This document shows positions 10,238 to 22,200 of a DNA stretch of 64,000 nt, one piece after another. Positions within the stretch are counted from its first letter, which is position 1, and every line of letters starts with the position of its first letter. The translations under genes and the position numbers were made by a program. Below the pieces are notes generated by a model. That model was not told the origin of the DNA. It did no database searches and saw nothing but the letters and a program-made list of their open reading frames with translations. Source of the stretch: Helopsaltes ochotensis (lineage: Eukaryota > Chordata > Aves > Passeriformes > Locustellidae); contig VXBM01000679.1 in NCBI GenBank assembly GCA_013400155.1, positions 220,410 through 284,409 on the forward strand, given 5' to 3'.

Positions 10238-13200
10238 CTTGCAAAAACAAGAACAGGGGAGTATTAAAAATTCCGTAACAGTACAGAGTGTAATCTCAGC
10301 TTCCCTCTGGCTCACACAGCAGCTTTGCAAGAGGGAACACCTTGTGTTTGTCTGTGCTTGTATCCAGCCACTTAAAGCATCGATCACTTACCTTGTCGTT
10401 TATGGGATACTTCTGTATCAGCCACTTTGAGAAAATCATACCAACATCACCCCAGGACTGCATACCCCCAATGCTTATTTATTTCTATTTGTCTAAGCCC
10501 ATGAAGGAGTTTACTGAAAAACTGAGCTTTACACCCCTTTTGCAGTCTACAGCAAGATGGTATTTTGTTAATGGATCTTTCTTACATAACTTGTGGCAAT
10601 ACATTGGCACTTTACTAGAAGTAAAGAAATTCTGCTTTATTCAGTTCTGATTATTTTTCAGAATAATGTAATGCCACTTTGATCCTTTAAGGAAAACTGA
10701 TCAAAAGTAATACAATCTTTCTAAAATCAATACCTTCTAAAATAGTTTATACAAGTCACTAAAAGTGCCACATAGTATCCTCTGTCCTCAAAGTGTTTTA
10801 AGGCTTAATTCTCAAGACTTACCATGGGCAATTTTCACTTTTTATTACATAATGCAACATTACTAATTGTAATATTTTAAAAGGTGGACAGACTTAATTT
10901 GTTCCCTAAAATCTGCAACAATAGCCTACAAATCATTGTCAGTTCTGTTTAGTCTGGGCCCTTTTTGCTTTTAATGATTTGTTCTTGAACTCAAATGCAC
11001 TTGCAGTCAAATGAGGGCAAGCAAACTGAAGCCTTCATTCCTTTTCTGTTGCAAGGGAGGAGAAAAAAGGAAATTCACATTAAAAAAATCTTACCGTTTC
11101 TTTCTTGGTTTTGGCTACTGTCTCCTTTGGAGGGTTTCTCTGTCTACTTTGAGATTCAGCTCGTGATATATAATCAGCTACTGTTACTGTTCAAGGAAAA
11201 AAATGACAGTGATGCTCACATCAGCAGTCAATTCAGCATGAACCTTCAAGTCTTTCTGCACAAGTTATGCTCTAACTGGGAGACATCTCACAAAAGGCCT
11301 TCACACTTACAGGTTATCAACCACACAAGGATCAATTTGTTTCTGTAGTTAAAAACAATTTTCACTAAAATCGGTGGTAACGGTGATCTGAAGGTGGATT
11401 CTTAATAAAACCAATTTTGGTCCAATTACAAAATTTATTGGAGAAGGGCTTTCTGTACTAAGTTTGAAGAGATTTGGCTGCAGACTCTAACTACAGACTC
11501 TATGTGTCACTGGGGTTTTATTAGCTGAGTAGTAAGAATTTCACACTACGGAAAGGAAATGAAGACAGTTAAACAGTGCCCAGAACTGGGGCGGGTCAGA
11601 GCCTGGAATCACTTAGGATGATGTGACATCAAATCTTCGGTATGTCACAAAGTGACTGAGGAGGGAACTTGCCCTCCTCAAGGTACTGGAGTGCCACCAG
11701 CACTGTCCCCTGCTGTGGGGCGTGTCGGCACAGGCAGTGCTGCCAGAGCCAGCCCGGCCCAGGGGCAGCACAGCCGCGTCCGTGCCGGTACAGCTGCATT
11801 CACTGGGGACAGCCAGGGCCCCTCTGAGCTCTCCTTACACCTCAGCACATGTTCTGTAGCCTGGTTTTGTCTGATCCTGCCCTCCAGTAACCCCCCCGGT
11901 TCTAGCCTTAGAATAGAGAGTCCTGCAACTTCCAACATACATTTGTATCTCTGAGGAGCTGCGGCACATTAGGGTTGGCAAGCATTACCTATTGAACTGA
12001 ACAATCATTTATATTTAGCGTATCAAGTATTTAGGTGAGCTATTTTTCTGGATTTAGGAGTGACTGTGCATGAAATCCAAATCAGACTGCAAACTACAAC
12101 AGATTAATTTTCTGTTTCAGTAACTGGACTTGTTACATCTTCCAGATGTAGTCCTTCCAGAACTGTGAAGGCCAAAGGAGTTTCTGCACACGTACTTTTT
12201 CTTTAAAATGAGGTTTTGTACCCAACTCCTCTAATATTAGTAAATAGGAAACATGTTTCATGCACACAGTGCATTCTTAATATTCCTCTATTAATAAGGC
12301 ACCATAACATACAGCAATGTAAATCAAATAATAACAGCTAAATGACTGAAATACAGTGGTTAGCATTGGGCAGGGGGGGAAGAAGGGAAGAGTTCCTTCC
12401 TCTTAATTTCATTCACACTTACTAGGTATTTATGAAGACTTTTTAAATTATTAAAGCATTTTAACAAAGATGTCACAGAAATCTTGTTTGGGAAATTTTG
12501 TTATGTTCTTAGAATGTTTAATATTTAGAAGAATTTCTGTGGTTTTCTAGAAATGACTAACATTCCTTTACATTGCTGGCTGAGATTAGTTTCTTAGAAG
12601 TAAAAGCTGAATTCCTTTTCACTTTTTCTGCCCCTTTACAAAACCAAATCACTGCTACAAAAGTGGAATGTTGAGAAGAAATGTGTGGGTTTGAGGTTCT
12701 TTAGGAGGGTGAGGTGTTTGATTTTTTCCTTCCCCCAAGTTTTAGTGCAATAGAACAACTTTTTTCTTCATAAATCAAATGTTGTATTAGCACCACAGAT
12801 ACAAGGAAGACAAATATGGACGAAATTTTGAACCTGTCAATCTAGAAGACCTTCTGTTACTACCCTGCGCCGTGTATGTACAAGCATTTTCTTAACAGGG
12901 CGTTGGATTGATAATTAGCCAGTTCACCTTTAACATTTCAAGTGTTAGTACACACAAAAGAAATGCAACAAGCCACAACAACAAAAAATTGGAAACATGC
13001 AATTTCACTTAAATTCCTCCTCCTTCCCACCCTCAATTTGCAGATGACTTAAACTATTCCCAACAGCCAAGGACTGAGAGCAGCAGTGTGACGCAGGGGT
13101 GGGGCTGGCAAAGCCCACGTGAGTTCCCTCACTGAGCTCTGCCAGGACCCACACCCTGCCCCTCCAACACTGCTGCTCAGCCAGTGCTGAAAAGGTTGTG

Positions 13201-16200
13201 TCCCAGTCAGTGCAAGCGCACAGATGCAGTGAGTGCAGACCATGAACCTTCATGTTTGTCGTGATCCCAGACCACAGAACTCAACAGCACTTTGGCCATT
13301 GACTTCAGTGAGAAGTGGATCAGAAGCATAACTCGTATGTCCGAGCAAAAAGTTAGACATCAATTAGTTTCATTAGACAGATTTTAGAAGTTTTCCTAGT
13401 AGAAGAAATGTCTTTCATCTTTATCTAGTAGTCTTATTAGTTATTGAGTAACCTTTTGATATTATGCAGCTCTATGTAAAACAGCAGACACAACATTCTC
13501 TCATGCTTTTGACCTGAGATTACCCACAGCTCCACTCGAATTACCTGGCTGTCTATCTTCTGCCTGACCCCTGAAGCGACGCCTGCGGCTACGATTGCGT
13601 CGCTGGGGTTTTTTGTCACTATCATCTGCAATTGCAAAGTTTATAATGAACTATTTCTGATCATGAAATAAATAAATTCTTCAGCAGTTTCAGTATGGGG
13701 CATTTAAAATGGCTTCTGTTAAAGACAGAGACTAAGTAAGACAGAAAAGCTAAAATAAAATTTTATACCGAAAGCATACACAGTAACACAAAAGCTAGAT
13801 TTTACTTTTTGTTCTTGGTTCATTAAAACATTTAGGCACGTACTTAATGACCTCAGATTTCATTTATTAAGTAACCATACGTCAAATTTTAGTAACATAA
13901 CCCAGATTTTTTTTTCTACATTAAGCAACAGATTGTATTCTTGTCCCAGTGAGTATCAAGAGAATTTACTGAAGGAAAGTTCTTAAGTAGAAGCTGGGTA
14001 GAGACAAATTAACAGCTACTTAAGGAGCTTTCCCACACCAAGACTGAGGTTACCAAGGACAAAACAAAGCATGATCTGACAGTACTGTTTCTATCAAAGC
14101 AGCAGTACCAATGGGAAACAACAAGTCAAGTCTTTGGTGTCTCCATCAGACAGTTTTTACAAAAAAGGCACATGAAAAGGCTAGTGGAGCTTAGTAAACA
14201 GAAGATTCCATGGCACTGCCACGGAGGGAGTCTTTAATCAGACAGCAACCTTGAACACAACAACGATTTGTCACTTACAAAAACAAGCAAGGGCTTCACT
14301 ACACTTACAGGGACAACACATTTTTTTTACTACCTGGGACTACCATCCAACCATTTACATACCTAAACCATTCTCATTAACAGAAGCTGTATCAGACTCT
14401 GTCATCCCATCCATAAGAACAGCATCTTCATCAGTCCTTCGCCGGCGTGACCTCCTGCGGCGGTTGCTGCTGTGGTGGGACTCGCTGGCGTCCGTGTCCA
14501 CAGTCTGGTCTGACTCCGTGTTGTCCAGCAAGCTGTAGGGATTGCTGTCCGGGTCTTTAAGCACTAAACAAAAGGAAAGGACCATCTAAGGTACTGTAGA
14601 GAGGTGTAACCATCTCCAGGCTGACTTACAGCTGGGTCTGAAAGTTTCAAACTACAAAGCAACCTTAGGCCAAGGTGTAACACACAGAGCTGCAGTATTT
14701 GATCCCACACTGGATCCTCTGACTCTAACCCAACAGTAAAAGTTCTGGGGCACCACAACAGCCCAAACTGCACTTGCACTATTTCACCACAAAGATTTCC
14801 AAGGTGACATTTAGAGACCTTTTACTCAAAATTGCTGAGTATATAAAACACACCTTACACTTCGTGGTTGTGTGGTACTTCTGACACTTACAGTGTTATA
14901 TTAGCACAGATTCTGATAAAACTTAACTTTCAGTCAATGATTTCTTCTTTCATTCTGTATCTAAACATAAGCTGGCCTCAGAAGGCAGCCATAGGCAACA
15001 TGCCAAAGGTTTACCAACTTTTCTAATAACGTTAGTATGTGTGAGCAGTAGAGGAAGGGAATTAAGATCACTGTGAAGAGAAAATAAACGAAAACCTAAA
15101 ACACACTGTATGACACAGCAACCACACAACAGCACTGAAATCCCAAGGTATTAAGACTGTAATGTAAGAATGGAGTATTTTAGAAGAGTAAGAGGCTATA
15201 CAGGACATTGCCAGGAAGAAAATCTCAATTCGAAATCCATTTGGAACACAGTACCAGAGCTAATGGATGACTTTCCACCACGAGGTCCCCCGCGCCCACG
15301 ACCTCCAGACACGCTACGTCCTCGTCCCCCAGGACGCCGTCTGTTGTCACGTTGGTGCCTGCTCTCCCTGTCATCTTCTCCTGCCAAGGACCAGTCACTA
15401 AGTTCATCTTTTCTCTCAGATTCTGTTTCAGAGGGATTAGAGAGCTCAGAGTTTGTACCTTGTATGAGAAGGAAAAGAAAATTGGAAATTAATATGGATT
15501 TGGGGATTATATTCTGGTTCCATATCCTCACAGAAGCATTCCAGCCAGCACAGCTGGTTATATATGTAGGTTATTTTTAACAACAATATAATGCATAAAT
15601 ACATATATATATAAATACTAATACACACACAAGCATACAATCATATATTTATCAATTGATATAATATATCAATTTAATATTTATATATAGTCATATATAA
15701 AAATATATGCACAAATAAAATACAGGTCAGAAGTTACTTAAGTAAGATTCTCAATTTAAGTTTGTTTGTACTAACATGTGAAATAAAGGCTAAAAGATCA
15801 CCAAATCTGTAATTTCTGTACACAGATAAACCAAGGATTTAGCAGTGTTTCCTCTCTTTGTCTACACACTGCAGGCATTTGGTGCAGTTTCTAGGCAACT
15901 TCTCTGAAATTCCCAAGGACAACTTTGCCACCTTATAGCTGACGGCTGTTGCTAAGCAACCCCTTCTGGATGCTGTAATGCTGCTTGAACAATTTCACTG
16001 TTTATATTAAAGAGCATCTGTAACACCTGGCCATCTCTGAGTACCCAAACCCACAAAGCTTTTTACTGCCTGAAAACCCAAGAGCTATTATACATTTCAG
16101 GTATCCAGGAACTCCCCTTACTACCAAGTCTGGAATATAAAGTTTTAGACCCATATGGCTTAATTGTGATTCTTGCCATTTTGGGAGGGAAAAAAACACT

Positions 16201-19200
16201 TTAAGTTTTCCAAATCCCAATGGAAATATATACATATATATGTATACATAAGCAAAGTGATCAAGTTCCCTTATGATTCAGTCAGTTCTTTGGGAAATAT
16301 TAAAAAATGAATTTACATCATCAGAATCAGCACACCTAACACTTGGCATGATCCACGAAGCTATAACCATTGACACACTGTAAAACCCCCCAAAATTCTG
16401 GTTTTTAACAGAAATGAGCTACATGTAGATATCCAGAGTAATTTACTGTACTGAATAAATAATATTGTCCTGTGTGAAACATGTCTATATAAAAATGCAG
16501 TGTCTCTATTTCAACAAGCTGGGGATGTGCATACCTGTCAGGAACTGAACTTTTAAATTGAGAAATGCATCAGAATACCTCACTACACCTGGAAACAAAT
16601 CCAGTCAGTTCCAGACCAAATTAAAAAACCCATGGGATTTTGCTGTCTCCATTTTAAATCATTTTGGTTAACTTTTCAGAAATATGCTGCTAAAATGGCC
16701 ATAATCACAGACAATTTTTCTCCTTCTCAATCAAAATAGATAATGCTCATTTCAGACTTTTTTAAATTTGTGTCTCCTGAAAAGCATCGCTAGCTCTCTT
16801 CCCAGCTTTTGTGATGTCACTTACTAAATAACATGGAAGGGCAAGATGTTTCCAGAGCTCAGTTTGTTAATTTTTTTCAGTTTTAAACTCAACTTCACAA
16901 CTGCAAATCTAACAAGGTATTTTGAGCTATGAAGAGAATAAAACAGCAATTCTGAATTTCCAACCCTATCTTCACTCAAGTATGCTGCACACAAAGAAAT
17001 CCAGAGACAGTTTTGGGTTCAAAGGTATCCTGAGGCCTCGCTCAAGGGTGCTCACCGTAACCAGAGGTGTAATTGGGGCCCCTGCGGCCTCTGCCCCGCC
17101 CGCTGTAGGACCTGGAGCCCTGCACTGAGGAGAGGGTGCTCTCGTCAGTGGTGTAACCCTTCTCCTTCTCAGGAACTCGAGCAGAAGAAGGCCTGAAGCC
17201 CATCCCAATCTGGCGCAGCTGTTCATCGATTTGGAGCCTTTCCAGTCTTAGTTGTTCTACCTCCTACATACAGTGAAACAAAAACCATGGAAAAGATTGC
17301 TGACAAACATCCCTCACAAAACACCATCCCCTACCCAGTCATATTGAAAATCATAATTCCTGTAGGAGAATTAGCCCCACCTGGAAGGTGACTACAAATA
17401 ATGAAATTCAAGATGAGCTATCTCTGAGTTTCTGAAGAGATCTAAAAACTTTCACCACCACGTAGAAAACTTGGCTTTAAGACTACTACTACCTTTCTTA
17501 ACTACAATTCAGCGAATTTTTCCAGTAAAATTTAGGAAAAAAAAAAAAAAGAAACTGACCATGGAACACAATTCAAACTCATTATCTCTGTTAACATCAT
17601 AAAGCAACCCAATCTACGCAGATTATTGCTCTAATACCACACTGTATTACTGTGCTCTATTAGAAATTCCATCCTACCCCAACAGAGCATTAATCTGAGA
17701 ACAGAACTCAAATACAGACAAAAAATTTTGTGTTAGTTCGCAAATGTCCCTTAAAACCCTGTTCGTTACAGTCTGATTCTTTCTACCCCAACAGCACTAA
17801 ATAACCACGACAATGTATTTACAGGCCCATGATACCCGTGGGCAAGGGGTGGGCTCAAGGCACCACGCTTTAAATCCTGATATACAGAGGAACAGTTTAA
17901 CAGCTGCAAATCCCACCTAAGTTGTTGCTCAAAAATTCTGTTAGTCCAACCCAAGTTTCCTCCACAGACTCCCCCTCCCGAAGCACACTCACCTTTAGAT
18001 ACGCGATGTGATATTCCAACAGGACTTGGACATTCCCAATGCTTTCTTTAGTACCAACAAATACAAATGGTACCATTCCCTACAGGAAAAAAGCATCAAA
18101 GGTTTTTATCAGAGAGAACATTATCCTTGAAATAATGCTTTCTGTTTAATTACCAAAGTTTTAAATTACCAAAGTGAGCTAAACAAAGGCAGCAACTGAG
18201 CCTTTGGTTGCAAAGACTTCTAGAAATAGCTCAGGCTTGGGTGCCAGCAGCAGCTTCAGACTGTGCAGCTTTCCCAACAACCTATTCTGGAGCTGAGGTA
18301 ACCTGACATCCCATGTTCATATTCCCCCATGCAGCACATGCTGGGTGTGTTTAGCACAGCAGGTGTATAGAAGGACTCACAGTTTGCCAAGAAGGTGGTA
18401 CATTAAACCAACTTTACAAGATCAAGCACCTTTACAAGCTTTTACCTTTCGTTCTTATCTACTTAAAATATGTGCGACACTTTTAACACTACCAATCCCA
18501 AATTAGTTATGTAGCCCAAGTATATATACGAGAAAGAGTAAAAAAAACCTCTTACTTCAGCAGCAAAAGCCTTCCTTGAATTACTTTATATAAAATTTAC
18601 TGCAAGATGCCAGTTTAGAACTAATGCTCTCTCTATATTCAAAGATTTTGAAATAAATTGGGTTTTTAAAATAAAAACCTAATCACAGCAAGAAAGAATA
18701 AAGTACTTACGTCTTCACGAGGCAGTTTATTTTCATTGTCTCCTTCAATTCTCACCCTGACGACTCCAGACTTGTCTACAATTTCCTGAATCACTTTTCC
18801 ATTTTTTCCAATAACTTTTCCTTCAGAGGGCAAGAATAGTTAATTTTGTACCCATGTGCAAAGCATTTTAATGTTTATTGATATTTTAGACATAAAACTC
18901 CCAAAGAATACCCCACACTATATCAGAGAAAATGAGTAAAAACTCTCAAAATTAAACTCTCTCCATACGCAGAATGACAAGCGAAGATGAAGATCTCCAC
19001 AGCACACAGGCTTCTAGTAGAACCAAACCAAGAGTAAAAAAGCACAAGAGTTTTGCAAATTCTTATTTTAAATTTATGTGTTATAATTATTTGGACCCCG
19101 ACTCTACATGTGCCCTCACTGAATCTTTCCTGACATTTTAATAGGCTTATACATTTGCTGAAGAAGCCTCTTAAAAAATTTTGCCTTTACGGTAGACTTG

Positions 19201-22200
19201 TGTACGAACAGGGCTTTCCATATTACCTTTACAATAGCTATTTTGAGATCATGCATGAGATCCAATTAGATTTACTGAACAAGACTGCAAAAAAAATTGT
19301 TCATATACAAACTAGTGATCAATTTTTTGAATGTTAAAATGAGCTTTAACATTAGGTAGATGAGAAAGCCATCAAGTTGCAACAGATACACAATTTACAC
19401 AAGTCACATTAAAAAAAACCACCCAAATGAACAAATGAAACCCCATTACACCGTAATTTGGTCAAGTTCTAAAACTTTGGAAGTCTAAGTTATAGGAGTT
19501 TGCACATGAATTATTTAAATGACATAATTTATAATATGCAGGTTCCAAGCCCCAAACCACAGCAGGTTAAAGCCCGGGATTTCACTTATCCTCTGGAAAA
19601 TCAAAGCTGTTCCATCAGGTACAACACCTCCAATTTTGACACTGCCTCCATGCCCACACTGCCCATAACCTGGGCATGGGGAGCAGGGAGCTGCCAGACT
19701 GGAGTAAAAAGCAGCATAAAGGAAGGAGAATGAGGGAAGAGGAAAAAAATTCCCTGTGAAGACCGGACTAGGGGAAGACATTTGTGTCTTCAAGTGGAAC
19801 ACAGTTAACCTCACACCTTTAGGTGGTTTTCAATCCAGAATCTATCAGACTATGCTACACCTTCATAAAGCTGCAACATGGAAAAATGTCTATTTTGAGA
19901 CTGAGGTCGAGACCTATGAGCAGTGCTGATTTATACAGGAGCTCACCAGCATCCAAGCACCACCTGTGACAAACCTCAACCCAGGAGGGAGCAGTACAGG
20001 AGAAGTGTCTCGAGTCATTCTTGCAACTCAGCTGGAGTATTCCCAGATTAAATTTGGGAACTTAGTTTCAGCACTTTTAAGAAGTCAATTTAGTAAAGCG
20101 TAATTTTTTCACCAGAATCTGAACTTCAAATATTACCATTAAATTAGGTGGTACAAGTCTGTAATCAAGTCAGTTTAAGTGCTAAAATCCTGACAAAGTA
20201 TTATGCAGCAACAGTATATCCAATTTCATAATAATTCTGATACATATAGTTTTAAAAGATTAATCACTTTCTACTTAAATGGAGAAATCAAATATTCTAC
20301 TGGCACCTAAATCCTCTTTGCAAAGTTATGATTAGGCTCCCTTTTCCCAACTTTTCAAGTTTTAGCAGTATTACATACCAACAAGATTTCTGGGAACTTG
20401 AATAAAATCCTCCACAAATTCCAAGTAACTTCTGGCCTTTTTTACTGCATCAGCAGTCTGGAAATAAATTTTAAAAAATGGAATTTATTTGTGAATACAG
20501 CATGTTAAAAACAAAACCTTGTAGCAACAGCTGCCAGTCTTCCAAATAAACTTATTTTCAAAAAAAAAAAAAAAAAGAAAAAAGACAAGATTAATCTAGT
20601 TTTGAACTAAATCACAAAGGAGTAATTGAGTGAAATGCCCAGAGACAAAATTCAGTAGAAAAGCAAAGCATCAGTAATGAATAAAACATTTTTTCATGTT
20701 ATTTCAAGATGTTTTGAGATCTCAAAATGGATGCCCCATCCCTGGAAGTGTTCAAAGACCAGGTTGGATGGGGCTTTAGACAAACACTGCAAGTGATTTT
20801 ACAACCAGGGCACTCTCTTTCCAGAATGCTGGTTTCTGGCCACAGTTCATCTACAATGCTTTCCAAGGTAGGACAGTGGCTCTGGTTACTGGGGAGAACT
20901 CCTGTAAATGTGCTCTTGCAGCTTTATTGTTAAATGATGGCAATAACCCAGTTAATTGAGATGCTGAAACAAGAAACAAGGCTTCAAATTAGCAACAGAA
21001 GCATAGAATTAAGGAAAGAATATAAGCATCTGGTCAGTAACAACAGCCTAAAAGCACAATTCCCATTTTAAACTAACACCTCTGCTCTTTTATCTGTCAT
21101 TTTTAGGCAACACGTGAAATGAGAGTACCACCAGCTCATGTACCTTTTAATCAAATCAGGCAAATCCTAGAAGAAGAAAATGTATAAACCCCTACTTCTG
21201 GCAGAGATCAAAATGATGGCAAAAGTAACATGGAGAAGTTGGGTTTCAAGGTAATGAAAGCAGTGATCAAGCACAAGAAACAAGATGAGCAGGAAGCCAC
21301 TGCGAGGAGCAGAAGTTATGCTGCATTGGCAGGGCAACACTCAAGTGATACAAATTTTACACACACTAGCAATTCTTCATCCTCAAGGAATTCTACAAAG
21401 ACACACAATTCAGTAAAGAGTTCCTGCCTCAGGTATCTATTATTTCAATTTCTCAATTGAATTTATCAATTCTTTCCCAAATAAGGATGAAGGAGCAGTG
21501 AATGCATTTACAGAAGCGGAGTCAGGACAAGGAAATACACAACCACCAGAGCTGCAGCTCTCCAGCACACCCGTAAGCCTCACTACACCTGTCACGAGCA
21601 CTCAGGATTTTTATGTGAGTACAACCTGTGTAACTCACCCACACCTCAACATGAGTGAGCACATAAAGCTGACTCAGACAAGGTATTCTTAGTTCCTTGC
21701 AGAACATGGATTAAAGACCTCAAAGGATTCCAGTCACTAGCAACTACCTTTATTAACTCTGAATTACAGCCTACACGTCCACTGATGTTCTCATTATTTC
21801 ACACAGTAGCCCAAACAATCAAGACACATCCATGCTACCAAAGAGTATAATAGAAAAATTAAATGCGGGACATTTTTCTAAACTCAGTTTTATACCTACC
21901 GGTGTTAAGAATTGCACAAGAATTAACTGCAATTCCATTTTGACTGTAGTGAAGGCTGAACTTTTCTATTTCTGACACAGCTCTCCCTCTCTGGGAAGCA
22001 CAAGTTTCCATAAATAGTCCCAACTACACTGTCCAAGCTTTGAAGTTCACAGGTCTGTGATCTGTACGGGCATCACAATCAGAACTTCAGGCAACCAGGA
22101 AAGGGTCTTAAAACTAAAATCGCCTTGACCAGACAGGGATAAATTCATTAACAGCATGCCATACAATTGAGATTCCTTCTATCCACAGAGCTTCCCAATA

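Noticed and set aside
10122..10430. Plus-strand frame opposite the FXR1 last exon
   Set aside because: It begins with GTG and is the shadow of the real minus-strand coding exon.
15170..15580. 136-codon plus frame with proline/arginine-rich protein
   Set aside because: It is the antisense of the FXR1 RGG exon; composition mirrors that exon.
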